This document shows positions 1 through 11,427 of a stretch of DNA of 64,000 nt, in pieces; position 1 is the stretch's first letter, and every line of letters starts with the position of its first letter. The notes under the pieces are model-generated. The model ran no database searches. It had not been told where the DNA came from and was given only the letters and a program-made list of their open reading frames with translations. The position numbers were made by a program, and so were the translations under genes. The stretch spans positions 9,936,854 through 10,000,853 of the forward strand of contig JACGWO010000001.1 in the NCBI GenBank assembly GCA_034509735.1, read 5' to 3'. Source of the DNA: Sesamum alatum (taxonomy: Eukaryota; Streptophyta; Magnoliopsida; Lamiales; Pedaliaceae).

Positions 1-292
1 AAGGAGATTCTTTTTCCAAAGAAGTTCCAATGTGGGACAAGTTAGCTCAACTACATTCCTCAATCTTTCAATGTGGGACAAATGCATACTATTTCTCATT
101 TTCAATCTTATCTATAGATTAACCTTTACATTGACATCTAATTTATTAGATAAATTTGTTGTTAATACATGTAACTAATATTTATTTCAAACGTATAATA
201 CATGTAATTAATCTTTATTTCTGGCAAAGAATCACATACATATTCAAATTAGATCCCAGGTCAATACATAGATATATAGGTGGCAATCAGCT

Positions 293-637
293 GGTAAAAT
301 TACAGTTCTATTCCTATGAAATAGGGGTTCAACACATTTAATTCTATAAAATTTTTAAAAATGTCCTAAAATTGGAAAAATACGACACATTTAGTCTTAT
401 ACATTTGGGAGTTTCAAAATGGTCCGAAAAAACTCAACATATGTAGCCATTTATTTTAGGAGATTTATGGGACTAAATATATCAAATTTTCTTAATTTTG
501 GGACCGTTTTGAAAATTTTCTAAAGTATAAGACCAAAGGTATCAATTTTTTTTTTTTAAAAAATTTGGGATCATTTTAAAAATCTCATAAAGCAAGATGA
601 ACTCTTATCCTATGAGATTAAAAAGTATAATCCTCCC
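293..637. mobile_element. Inverted-repeat miniature element, family C
   Basis: The two halves are imperfect inverted repeats: arms reading 'aatggtcc', 'ggaccg' and 'cataaag' fold back on each other. Similar elements lie at 15893-16187 and 31261-31575. It is absent from the equivalent place in copy B (about 11560), so it inserted after the duplication. Confidence 0.6.
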
Positions 638-1200
638 AATTAGGTAAACAAGGCAAATGTGTAGTTTGGCAGTACCTCAATTTTTAAATTGGCGTCCTGC
701 GCATTTAGTATTTGTTACAAATTTAGGAAAAGTAAAAATTTTCATAGAAAAATTAAGAAAAAACAAGCATTTAGAAGCAAACTGGGTATTTTTTACTGAG
801 CCAGCAATTCTTTTTTCCATAAGAAAAAGAAAATGAAACTTTTCAATAATTTTGACTGAAATGCCTGAAAATTCCAATACATGAAGTAATTACTTTACTT
901 CCATTAATAAAGTTCATTGTTCCGAATTATAAAAAAAAAAAATGGAAGACAAAATTTCTGCGGAAAATATGCACTTTATTTGATGACTAAAATAAAACAT
1001 TACAGTACATTAATGGTCAAATGCAATTTAAGATAATTAGGGTACAATTAACACAGACACAACTTAAAGCATTACATTAACTTGACCAGGCGATCAATTA
1101 TTATTCCATGGGTCGAAATTGAAATTCAAACCCTAATTATATATGAAATATTGTGCGAGCGGGTATGCATTTAACCTTAACTATCTTGAGAAGCTACTGA

Positions 1201-1808
1201 TCATACGTCTGCATGAAGACCATCGACGGCCGTTCTTGGCCAGGTGGGTACAGTCACATAAAGCGTGTATTCCAAAACCCCATATTCCTTCTCAACATCG
1301 TACGAGTAGAGTTTGGTAATAGCATAGCCACCAGCATTACGGAAGTAGCCAATACCACCAACCACCGCCAACTCCCGTTCAGGTAGATTTATTTGGTTCC
1401 TTCCCAAGATACAGATGGTGCTTCCGCCTGTTGTGAAGACGAAGTTCATGTTCATGGCCAGGGCTGCTACTCGCAAGTCTGCATAAGTGATGAGCCCCTG
1501 AGCTCTGGCGACTGGCGTCGAGTAGTAATCAGGCTCGGCTGTGACTAGGTCATCCAACACTCGGACCTGACCGAAGTCAGTCGGGGAATCGGCAGTGATT
1601 GAAGCAGTTGCTACCCCGAACACTGTCTTATTTTCACCGGCTAATAAATCTTGAACGTAGAAATGAATCATGAGTTCCGTTTGTCTTCCATAACTGGAAA
1701 TCTTTTGGATCCATAACTCCTCCCCAGTATTGTCCGAGCATAACTGCTTGGGAGGACCATGGACAAGGAGGAGATAATAATCAACATAAGACAAATCAGT
1801 TTTGCCAT
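1201..1808 (-). pseudogene. Dirigent protein pseudogene (frameshifted signal peptide)
   Basis: This is the paralogue of the intact gene at 13248-13871. The frame opened by the ATG at 1806-1808 encodes a good signal peptide (MAKLICLMLIIISSLSMVLP) and then runs out of frame to a stop at 1668. The barrel, from 'EELWIQKIS' to the final 'GLHADV', sits in another frame. Compared with the paralogue, about 10 nt are missing at the signal peptide/barrel junction, plus 3 nt inside the signal region and 9 nt in the barrel (the three residues before 'GSTICILG'). The barrel otherwise keeps HFYVQD, VLDDLVT, VARAQGL and REL.VVGG. The ARGY motif reads AGGY. The ATG at 1792-1794 in the barrel frame would give a product without a normal signal peptide, so a secreted protein is unlikely. 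The TATA box and 3' flank are still intact. Confidence 0.85.
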
Positions 1809-1887
1809 TTTTTGGTACGTACGAGACAATATTGCTGAAGATGGGAATTGGGAAGGTTGTGTGATCAGCTTTGTATGCGAGGATAGG

Positions 1888-1895
1888 TTTATATA
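1888..1895 (-). promoter_or_regulatory. TATA box of the frameshifted dirigent copy
   Basis: TATATAAA on the minus strand, 80 bp upstream of the ATG at 1808. The same box, at the same spacing and with the same surroundings ('gatcagctttgtatg' between box and ATG), is present in the intact paralogue at 13951-13958. Confidence 0.6.
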
Positions 1896-1929
1896 GGCGT
1901 TGCCGATGGAAGAAATGTACATGTGTAAA

Positions 1930-3196
1930 ATGTGGATATTAATTCCATCGATCTCTTATCTTCTCCATACTCACTTGCTTAGGTTATGAAATTTCTTGGC
2001 CACTCATATATATGTATATTGAAGCTTATTTTGTTAGGTTTTAGTCGGGGATTAATTAACAAGCCTAACAAATGTGCATTAATCCGGACCACAGTGGTCG
2101 ACCCTATCTCCGATTGTTCATTGGTATACAGAAGATATATTTTTACCTGTTCGGATTGGCCACGTCATCCACGGCCTTGAGTGCGACCCCAGATTATCAA
2201 TGGAGGGTTATTACCTTGAGATATTATTTGTCTTTTATATGGAGTTGAATTATATGTCTTGAATTATTAAAGTAGGGCTAACTCCTCATATTATTTCATG
2301 TCATTGTTATTTGATCATCACTTATGTAATTATATGGTTCAAGAGGTGTTTGCATTAATTACTTATTTTAAACCCAATTAGTTTTATGTTAAAAAAATAA
2401 AATATAGTGAGTTTTTATAATTTGTAGTTTGTAGTTTTGAACTACTTAAATCAAACTCATTTTAAGGTAAAATTTATAAGCTTTCTTGGATCTCCTTGTT
2501 TTTTTTGATAATGAGCAATAAACTATTAATTTGAAAGTACAACAATATTTTTAAAGCGACTAATTGTTATTACAATATTCAGTGCACAATACATATAACA
2601 ACATCTATTCAGTCCACGGTATAATAACAAATCCACATCTACCAATACCAATCAAATGAATAATACAAACATCCCACAAATTAAACAACTCCCTACATTC
2701 GTAGTACTCAAACCCACAAACTCTTAGTTGTGAGACCTCAACCTCACCACTCGAATAAGGGATCATTGTTTCTTGGATCTCCTTGTTAAGAATTGTAAAT
2801 ATTTGTTTGTCTTGACCAGTTAAACCTCAAATACTCCAACTTTTTTGTTTTCCCAAATACTTCATTTTTCAATATTTTTCTCTTTTCACTTTTGTTATCA
2901 AATATTCCCAATTTAGTTACAATTTTTTCATTAACTTTTCCCATCATAAAATAAAAAGTTTTAAAACTTAGATGTTGGATTTATAAGATCGCTACGTATC
3001 ATAAATGTTACCATATTATTCTACAACCAATGGGTTGAATTTACTATTATAATTTCTGTTAGATTATCGATTTTGTTTTATATGTACACTCGATTTTAAA
3101 GTTTTAGGTTTTCTTGGAATGGGGCAGTTATTTACGATTTTAGGAACCATATTTACAAGAGAATTCTTTTTCTTAGGATTTCATATATAATAAAAA
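1930..3196. other. Upstream flank of the dirigent copy, no gene seen
   Basis: AT-rich non-coding sequence that aligns in blocks with 14270-15560 of copy B. No open frame with recognisable protein similarity was seen. Confidence 0.6.
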
Positions 3197-4464
3197 TTAG
3201 TTAGTACCCCGTGCCAAGGCACGGGAGAATTGTATTTTCAATAAAATAAAGAAATAAGTTTATAAATAATTTAAAATTTGAAATATAAAAATAAATGAAG
3301 AATTTAAAATTTAAAGTTAAAGTAATTAATAAGTATAAAAATACAACGTGTATTGGATATAAAAATAAAGTTAAATATTTTACTAACTAATTATCTTAAA
3401 TGATAAGTGATTTTTTTTTGGATAAAGGTAAACAATGAATATATGTTTTAAAATGAATAATGAATATGTGCTTCAAAATAAAAATAAATAAGATAAATAA
3501 TTACCTTAATAAAAAATACTTTATTTCATTAAGTGGTAAAAAAAATCAAAAAAGGCTATCATAAAGCAGACATGTGCTTTAATAATAAATAAATAAATAA
3601 TACAAATAATTTCAGTTTTAAAACAAAATTAGTATTTAATAAATAATTCAAAATCAAAATGATTAACATAAGAGGACAAATAGGAGGAATTTGTGATTTT
3701 TGAAATGTCATAACATATCCTTGATTAACAATTTCTTAATTAATGCATTTCTTTAGTGCAATAACTAACAAAACAAATTAATAATGTTAAATATTCATAA
3801 AAAAATAATTAAAATTAGAGAAATTGTGTCTTATTGAAACATAAAAATGTAGAATAAATACTAAACTTATCAATGATTGAATTATAAATAATCGATATTA
3901 CCATTGATATGAATATGTACATACTTGTTTCACCGATGATTGCAAAAAATAACTCTGTCAAATTTTGAAATTCTCACTTAAAATATAAGTAAAGAAAAAA
4001 TATGGAGGTGGAAAGAGAAATTTACATGCTAGTGTAGCGTAAAGATTTCACAGCCTTGCGATTTACGTTTGTGCTGCTTCTGCAAACCCATTATTTATTA
4101 TATTACAAACTTTTTATCTTGAGTAATTTTGAATTTCGAAAGACAATAGTAGATAAGTTTTATAAAAGTGAGTTATCTTTATCATTAATGAAAATTTTAA
4201 AAATATTTAAATTTTCTAATAGATAGTCATGAAGTGATTCTCCCCATGAAGATTAGAATTTTTTGGATAAACATGGAGAATTATAAAAGAAGAAATTATT
4301 ATATTGTCAATAAATGTAATATTTTTTTATATATACTAATCTATAGTTTTTTCATATTATTATTATCTATAAACATAATATTTAGATATTATAGTTTATT
4401 ATGTATCAAATATTCAATAGTCATCTCACCTATAGGATCTTATACAAAATATCATAAATCAAAT

Positions 4465-4964
4465 GGATTAAATGGAATTTTCGTCCTGTATTTTTTGTAT
4501 TTTGGCATTTTAGTCATTTATCTTTCTAGGGTAGCAAATAAGTCCTGCAACTTTTTAATTTGTCGCGATTTTGGTCCTTTCGTTGCCAGAGTTTGCAAGT
4601 GTTGGCCGAATTTTTTTTTTTTAATTTGGGGCTTTTCTTCCCATTGGTCAATTTAATGAACCAAAATCACGAAAAATTAAAAGTTATAGGACTTATTTGC
4701 TACCCTAGAAATATAAAGGACTAAAATGCCAAAATATAAAAGATACAGGACGAAAATATTGTTTCATGCTGGCAGGAATTGACCAATGAGAAAAAAAGCC
4801 CCAAATTAAAAAAAAAATTCCAGCAACATTTCCAAACTCCGGTGACTGAAAGACCAAAATCGCAAAAAATTAAATAGTTACAGGACTTATTTGCTACCCT
4901 AGAAAGATAAAGGACTAAAATACCAAAATACAAAAGATACGGGTTGAAAAATACATTAAACCCT
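4465..4964. mobile_element. Mutator-like miniature element, family J, inside the Helitron
   Basis: A 500-bp foldback element with arms of about 200 bp. It is flanked on both sides by the same 9-bp sequence AAATCAAAT (4456-4464 and 4965-4973), the target-site duplication length of Mutator-like elements. Related copies: 6750-8550 and 32113-32595. Confidence 0.8.
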
Positions 4965-5109
4965 AAATCAAATATTATGACTATACTATAAGAAACTATA
5001 TTTATATAATTAATAATCAATTCAGACAATATTTCATATTATTGGATATAATAAACAATAATTGATATTTATATTAATGATATTTTGAATCAAATGAACT
5101 TTTATTTGT

Positions 5110-5355
5110 TGGATAAATATATATATATATATATATTTGAATAAACATGTTTTTATATACTTTAAAAAATAGATAAATAAATAATATTGATTAGATTCTT
5201 TTGGATAAGTATAAATATATATATTTTTTCTTTTTATCTAAAAATTTGTAAATGTTCATTGGCAGAATGCATGGAGCTCATTGAGGTTGTCCACATCTGC
5301 ACATACACGACGCTTAGGTGGATAGTCTCAATGGTTCTATTTTATTATATATAGA
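5110..5355 (-). repeat. Internal copy of the Helitron 5' end
   Basis: Direct repeat of 6420-6650. Both copies contain the sequence around 'ggagctcattgagg' or 'agagctcattgagg', a run over 'cacatctgc', and finish in the TCTATATATAATAA terminus when read on the minus strand. Confidence 0.7.
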
Positions 5356-6717
5356 TATTGATAAAATATAACTAATAAACAATTCGGAAGTGTATAATAA
5401 TTTGTCTTTATCCAAAAGATTTATAATCTTTCTAAATAAATGAATAAGTAACATTCTTCAAATTTAATTTTATATCTATTAGTTTTTTTTTTGTTTTTTA
5501 TTATTATCATATTACATTTTAATTTTTATATCATTAGTCATTGTCACATTATGAAATTAAATTTATTAATATTTTTTATTTTATTAACTTTTTAAAACAG
5601 TTTTGTGTCTCTTCGAATTTTATTTTACTTTGTAAGCAAATATATTTTATTTTTATTTAAATTAGTTCAATGTTAGATTGTTTTATTTTATAAAGATTTA
5701 TAAATTTGTTCAGGTAAATTGGTTAGGGATACAATCTAAAATTCAAACTTACTTCTACATCTTTCAATATTTTTTTTTATTTGTGACGATTATCAAATTA
5801 AATTTTAATTTTTTGACATATAAAAATTTACTTTATTTAGAATATTTTATTTTATTAGCTTTTATAAACCATAGTTCTCCGGTGTCTCTTTGAATTTTAT
5901 TTTGCCATGTAAGAAAATATTTTATTTTTATTTAGTGTTGATAAATGATTTGAATGTATCCAAAAGATAAATTAGTCAGGGATGCAATTAATCTAAAATT
6001 CATTTTAATATTAAAAAATAGTCTTATATTTTTAATATTCACTAATTATTTTATTTCTAAATTTTGAATTATTTGTCAATTACTCATTTTATTTTAAATT
6101 TTGAATTATTTGTAATTTTTACTTAGTTATTTTGAAACTTAATAAATTATCATTTATCTTATATTTAAATTTAAATAAGTGTACCATTATTTGTTTATCC
6201 AAAAGATTCACTCATTTGTTTAGGTAAATAGTTAGTAAAATAATCCAAATTTATTTTTGTGTTCAATATACTTTCGTATTCTTATACGTATTAACTTAAT
6301 TTTTAATATATTAATTATTTACTTATTTTTATATTTAAAAGAATATTATATATAGTTCTATTTAATTATGTTTTAGAAAATACAATTCTTTTGTGGATAA
6401 ACTATTGACTGTTATCTATAAGATAAATATATATATTGGATAAACATGTTTTTATTTACTTAAAAAAGTTATATAAACATATAATATTGATTAGATTCTT
6501 TTGGATGAATACTAATATATTTTTTTCTCTTTTATCTAAAAAGTTGTTAAATTTCATTTGGCATAATAGAGCTCATTGAGGCTATCCACATCTGCGCATA
6601 CGTAGCGCTTAGATGGATAGTGTCAATGATTCTATGTTATTATATATAGATTCATTTCTCATGAAAAAAAAATCAGAGGATCGACAATAAAATAATATAC
6701 ATAAGTAGAAACACCAC

Positions 6718-6741
6718 AAACACACACACACACACACACAA
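6718..6741. repeat. (CA)n microsatellite
   Basis: About eleven CA units next to the left end of the family J element. Confidence 0.8.
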
Positions 6742-6749
6742 ATATATAA

Positions 6750-8550
6750 GATTAAATATAATTTTCGTCCTGTATCTTTTGTATTTTGATATTTTAGTCC
6801 TTTATCTTTCTAACGTAGCAAATAGGTACTGTAATTTTTAAAATTTTCACAATTTTGGTCCTTCAGTTGTCGGAATTTACAAATATTTCTGGACTTTTTT
6901 TAATTTGGGGCTTTTGTTCCCATTGGTCAATTTAATGGACCAAAATCCCGAAAAAGGGAAAAAAAAATTTTAGTACACTAACTTGGCTCTCGTTCAATTT
7001 TAGTACACTAACTTTGGTAATTATCACATTTTATACATTATGTTGCAATTTTACTTCAATTAAGTCCAATTGACCGGAATTTGCTGACGTGGCCAATTTT
7101 TGCTTATGTGTCCGGCGAAATTAACCACGTCAGCACATGACGTGGCCGGCGACTGACGTGGCGGGATGATTTGGATGTATTTTTTTCCATAAGGATGAAT
7201 TTTAGTACACTAACTTTAGCATGGTTTAATTTTAGTCCAATAACTTTGAATGAGGTGAAATTTAAGTCCTCTGTCATTGTGTCTAGGGGTTGTCATTGCC
7301 CATTTATATTTATATTATAAAAAAATAAATATAAGTGTACCGCTGAAAACAATACACTTATATATTTATGACTGGTCGCTAGTTGCGAGCTGCACTCACG
7401 ACCAGCCCACAATTTTTTTTAAATTTTTTAATTCTTTATAATTATTAGTTGAAGTTAAAATAATAATTATTAATACTTAATTAGATATAATTAATTAATA
7501 ATAATTTGATAATTGTTAATGTAGCTATTAAATTAATTAATTAGAGAATAATAAATTTAATAATATAGTTATTAATATTAATTAATTTGATATATATATT
7601 AATTATTGAAAATTTGATAATATAGTTGTTAATCATAATTTAAAAAATAGATAATTATATATTTTATAATTATTAATAATTTGATAATATATTTGTTAAT
7701 TATTTATAATTATTAATAGAGTTGATATTATTATAGCCGAGATCTTTTCCTTTTCACACTTATCAGTTCAGTTGGATCATCTATTTTTTAAACTATGATT
7801 AACAACTATATTATTAAATTAATTAAAATTATCGTAATAATATTACATTCCGTACGAAAAAAATAAAAATATTATATCATTATTATAATTATTATAATTA
7901 TTATTCTGTACTTAAATTTAACCTCATTCAAAGTTATTGGACTAAAATTAAACCATGCTAAAGTTAGTGTACTAAAATTCATCCTTATGAAAGAAAATAC
8001 ATCCAAGTCATCCTGCCACGCCAGCCGCCTGCCACGTCATGTGCTGACGTGGTTAATTTCGTCGGACACATCAGCAAAAATTGGCCACGTCAGAAAATTC
8101 CGGTCAATTGACCGGAAAATTGGAACAAAAACCCTCAATTGGACTTAATTGAAGCAAAATTGCAACATAATGTATAAAATGTGATAATTACCAAAGTTAA
8201 TGTACTAAAATTGAACGAGAGCCAAGTTAGTGTACTAAAAAAAGTTTTTTCCCCCCGAAAAATTATAAGTTACAGGACCTATTTGCTACATTAAAAAGAT
8301 AAAGGACTAAAACACCAAAATATAAAAGATATAGGACAAAAATTTGGTTCCATGATGGTAGTAATTTGACCAATGGGAACAAAAATCCTAAATTAAATTC
8401 TTTTTACGGTAACATTTGCAAACTCCGGTGATTGAAGGATCAAAATCGCGAAAAATTAAAAAGTTACAGGACCTATTTACTAATTTAGAAAGATAAAGGA
8501 TTAAAACGCTAAAAAACAAAAGATTCAAGACAGAAAAATCCATTTAAATC
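6750..8550. mobile_element. Family J miniature element, split by a later insertion
   Basis: The outer arms (6750-6955 and 8254-8550) match the arms of the elements at 4465 and 32113 ('gtcctgtat', 'tagcaaatagg', 'ggactaaaa'). The middle is occupied by a second inverted-repeat element at 6956-8253. Confidence 0.7.
6956..8253. mobile_element. Mutator-like element with long inverted repeats, nested in family J
   Basis: A 1298-bp element whose ends (GGG... and ...CCC) are inverted repeats of roughly 260 bp, including 'tagtacactaactt' and the GC-rich 'ctgacgtggcc' segment. It is flanked by identical 9-bp duplications CCCGAAAAA (6947-6955 and 8254-8262). The centre is very AT-rich with no coding similarity, so it is non-autonomous. 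Confidence 0.85.
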
Positions 8551-8609
8551 TATATATATATTGTTCTCAACAATGCAGCACCACAATATGGTTATCAACA
8601 AGACAAATA

Positions 8610-9030
8610 TATATGTTGTCTACGACGTTAATGAGACAATTCTTAAGAGATGAGGAATGGTGAATGGTATTATCAGTTTAAAAAAACCAGAACGGGATTA
8701 TGTAAGAGTTTTTGACAAATATATATACATTTATCAGTTTCATTGCCTTCCTTTATATGAGCTTATTGTAATTTATTTTTTGTTTTTTGCTATAATTAAT
8801 ATTGATATATTGATCGATGTAATATATTATTTAATTTATTGAGATATTAATATAATCGTTGCTAAAAGTAGCGCGCAAGTCGAAAGAAAAGAAGAAAGAA
8901 GTGCGACATGTGAAGATTAATTTTGAGATTTCTGTCATGATCTTCTCCGTATTTATCTAATTATGTTATCGGAATTTCATAGCCACTCATGATATACATA
9001 CATTGAACCATGAATTATTTGATATTTTTT
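8610..9030 (-). other. Possible relic of a dirigent promoter without its gene
   Basis: The stretch 'gagacaattcttaagagatg' followed by 'aggaatgg' resembles the leader just upstream of the dirigent ATGs at 1808 and 13871. The stretch near 8960-8990 ('catagccactcat') resembles their upstream region ('cttggccactcat'). No dirigent coding sequence lies on the expected downstream (lower-coordinate) side, which is TE sequence. Confidence 0.4.
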
Positions 9031-9052
9031 CTCAGAGAGTATTTTTTAGATG

Positions 9053-9365
9053 GGGGTAAATGCTTTCTTGGTTCTGTAAGACTAGAGCATTATTTATTTT
9101 GGTACTACAACTTAGGTAGGTAGTTGTTTTAGTTCCATAAAACACGTTTTCCAGCTTTTTTGGTCCCAAAATGTCACGTTTTTTAGTTTTTTTTGGTCCC
9201 AAAATATCATATCATGTTTGGGACCAAAAAAACTGAAAACGTGTTTTATGGGACCAAAAAACACTAAAAAATATATTTTATGGGACTAAAACAACCACCT
9301 ACCTAAAATGTGATACCAAAATAAATAATGTTCTAATTTTACGGGACCAAAAAAGCATTTTCCCC
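9053..9365. mobile_element. Mutator-like miniature element, family A, copy 1
   Basis: A 313-bp foldback element beginning GGGG and ending CCCC, with arms built on 'ttggtccc', 'aggtaggtagttgttttag' and 'ataaaacacg'. A perfect 10-bp duplication TTTTTAGATG flanks it (9043-9052 and 9366-9375). It is missing from copy B near 15620, which gives the empty site. Confidence 0.9.
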
Positions 9366-9849
9366 TTTTTAGATGATTACCTGTTTCACCAAATTATGCC
9401 ATATGTTGAGCTCACATCCGTGAACCACTTAAGTTTTTCATAAAAGTCAAATAGATGCATATCTCGATTTAAAACATTTCTATATCTATTTATTGTAGCC
9501 CAATATATATAGTTCTATGAATAAATAAATCATACAATTAAAATAATTTAAATAGTAAAAATGAGTAATAATAAATTAATTTTATGTTCCTTCTGAGCGC
9601 CACGCGAGTCCCATGCATGCAAATTATATTCTTGTTATATGGTAGTAAGTCTATCCTTCACCATGTGAGTTTCACATCAAGTGAGTTACACACACTGAAA
9701 ATTAGTACCACTTTTTTCATCCAATTGATGTTTTTAATTTATTTATTTTATTACCTTTGTAATTTAGTAATATATAGGCTACCTTATCCTTAGATGAGAA
9801 ATATAAAATGATAAGTATATCAAAGAAAAAATTAAATATATGTTGCCTT

Positions 9850-10119
9850 CACTACAAGAAAAACAGCCAATAACAAATAAAAAAAATCAACGTCGAGCTA
9901 ATTAGCAAGTAAAGTTTTCGTTGCTAATGTATTATTTAATATAAGAAATTTAATGAATTTAGCAACGAAAATTTACTTGCTAACAAGTTTAGCAATGAAT
10001 TATTTAAAATATATATTAAGTAGTGTAGATTAACAACGAGAATTTTACTTGTTAATTAGCTCGTCGCTGATTTCAACAATAAATTTTTTTCGTGGCTATT
10101 AAGTTATTTTCTTGTAGTG
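9850..10119. mobile_element. Miniature CACTA transposon, family G, copy 1
   Basis: A 270-bp element starting CACTACAAGAAAA and ending in its inverse (TTTTCTTGTAGTG), flanked by 3-bp duplications CTT. Subterminal sequence ('gagctaattagcaagtaaa') is inverted at the other end. Near-identical to the copy at 58401-58675. No coding. Confidence 0.9.
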
Positions 10120-10122
10120 CTT

Positions 10123-10984
10123 TATTTAAACCATTTAACTTTCATAATTTTTTTATAGTTGATTATTATACTTGATAATAATATTTCAGTAGCATCTTAT
10201 TATGTACTAACTTTATTTTTTAATATTTATAAGATAACTCGTTACTTAATAATTAATTATATTAAAATTAAAGTTCTAATTGCAATGCGATCTTAGAAAA
10301 ATTAAATTTTTACTGATTTTTAAAAATTTATAATCTAAAATTTAAACTCTTGAAACTAAATTTAAGTATCTCGATAAAATATTAAAAAAATTACCTTTAA
10401 CGACAAATAAATATTAACAAAATTACAACTTTAAATCTATTCAATTTTTGAGTAGACTTGACTATTAATATTATAAGCTATTTAATAATGAGTTTATGTT
10501 CTAGATAGTGGGAAATAAAAATAGTAAAAATATCAAAATTATAATAATACACTCTTGATAACCAAATAATGAAATGAAATTAGTCAAATAGATTAAATAA
10601 AGACAAAATAAATTGATAGCAATTTTGGCGTTCGGTTCAGTAAAACCAAACAAATACCCCAAGAAATTTATGCAAATTCATGTTATATATTTATTGTATC
10701 TCATTTTAATATTAAGAATAAAATAATCATTATATAAAAAGATAATAAAAAAATATTAATTAGGTATCCAAGTGATATTAACGAATGAACTCGAATACCA
10801 ATTAAGTCATTCATAATTACTCAAATACCAAAATTACATTAATTGCAAAACTAGTTACTGAAACAAATTTTACCTGTGTGATATTGCGCTTCACTGGAGT
10901 AAGATTTCTAGACCATATTTTCACATAATTTGGGCGTCTTTATCAATTCCATTGGTCCCACATATATACCTACCTATCAAGTGT
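10123..10984. other. AT-rich non-coding interval
   Basis: No gene, long inverted repeat or recognisable element end was seen. The interval is dominated by A/T runs. Confidence 0.5.
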
Positions 10985-11227
10985 GGATAATGGGAACCAA
11001 TGATCTCTTGACCTACCGGTTAAGGTTGATAGTTTACTGTATAATAAAATTGTTTGTATACTGTTATAGTAAGTAGTTGTTTAGATTTCATTTATGTAAT
11101 ATTGTTAATCAATTTATAAATTTTGTAATTGTGTCTATTAGAGATTGATAGTCGACAAGGCTAATTGTAATCGATTTAATTCAATTAATAATATTCATCA
11201 TTTTTTCACTTCCATAAAAAAAAGTGT
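10985..11227 (+). mobile_element. SINE-like retroposon, copy 1
   Basis: Begins with a tRNA-like head ('ctcttgacctaccggttaag' resembles an A box). It ends with the tail block 'ggctaattgtaatcg' then 'caattaataatattcatca' and an A-run. The tail block recurs at 16240-16300 and 36040-36110. Target-site duplications were not secured for this copy. Confidence 0.45.
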
Positions 11228-11295
11228 GCGTAATGGAAATTTTTTAATGCAAATCAGATGTGATCGAACTAAATCAATAACATGAAAAGTATGAT

Positions 11296-11427
11296 ACACT
11301 TATTATGTGATTGGTCACTTTCTCTAAACTATATATCAATTATACAGATAAATGTATTACACTTGTCGTATAATTAATTTAAATTTAATCAAATCTAGTC
11401 TTAACTAAAAATTCCCATTCATAAATA
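11296..11427. mobile_element. Family K miniature element, copy 1
   Basis: Shares 'atgtgattggtcact', 'cacttgtcgtataat' and the end 'aaaaattccc' with the intact copies at 40827-40996 and 62813-62951. The left end is unclear. Confidence 0.5.

Larger units (their letters stand above)
3197..6650 (-). mobile_element. Helitron-type element, non-autonomous, two 5' ends
   Basis: Read on the minus strand, the 3' end has an 18-nt hairpin (CCCGTGCC, TT, GGCACGGG; about 3210-3226) followed after a short spacer by CTAACTAA and then T, the usual Helitron CTRR end at an A|T site. The 5' end TCTATATATAATAA, preceded by A, occurs twice, with its first base at 5355 and at 6650. About 240 bp inside each 5' end is also duplicated (5110-5355 and 6420-6650). 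No Rep/helicase coding was seen, so it is non-autonomous. Whether this is one element with a second 5' end or two nested elements is not resolved. Confidence 0.65.
140..9500. repeat. Tandem segmental duplication, copy A
   Basis: Blocks of this interval match 11.47-15.86 kb in the same order: the leader near 210-270, the 655-705 block, the 3' flank of the dirigent gene (960-1200), the gene itself, its promoter (1850-2050), the 2430-3190 block and the 9000-9500 block, which matches 15570-15850. Copy A is longer because a Helitron region (3197-6650) and several inverted-repeat elements interrupt it. Each insertion absent from copy B therefore probably postdates the duplication. Confidence 0.8.

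Noticed and set aside
4234..5029. Two open frames (about 4234-4656 plus and 4721-5029 minus) as genes
   Set aside because: They are the two arms of the foldback element at 4465-4964, translating similar strings from opposite strands.
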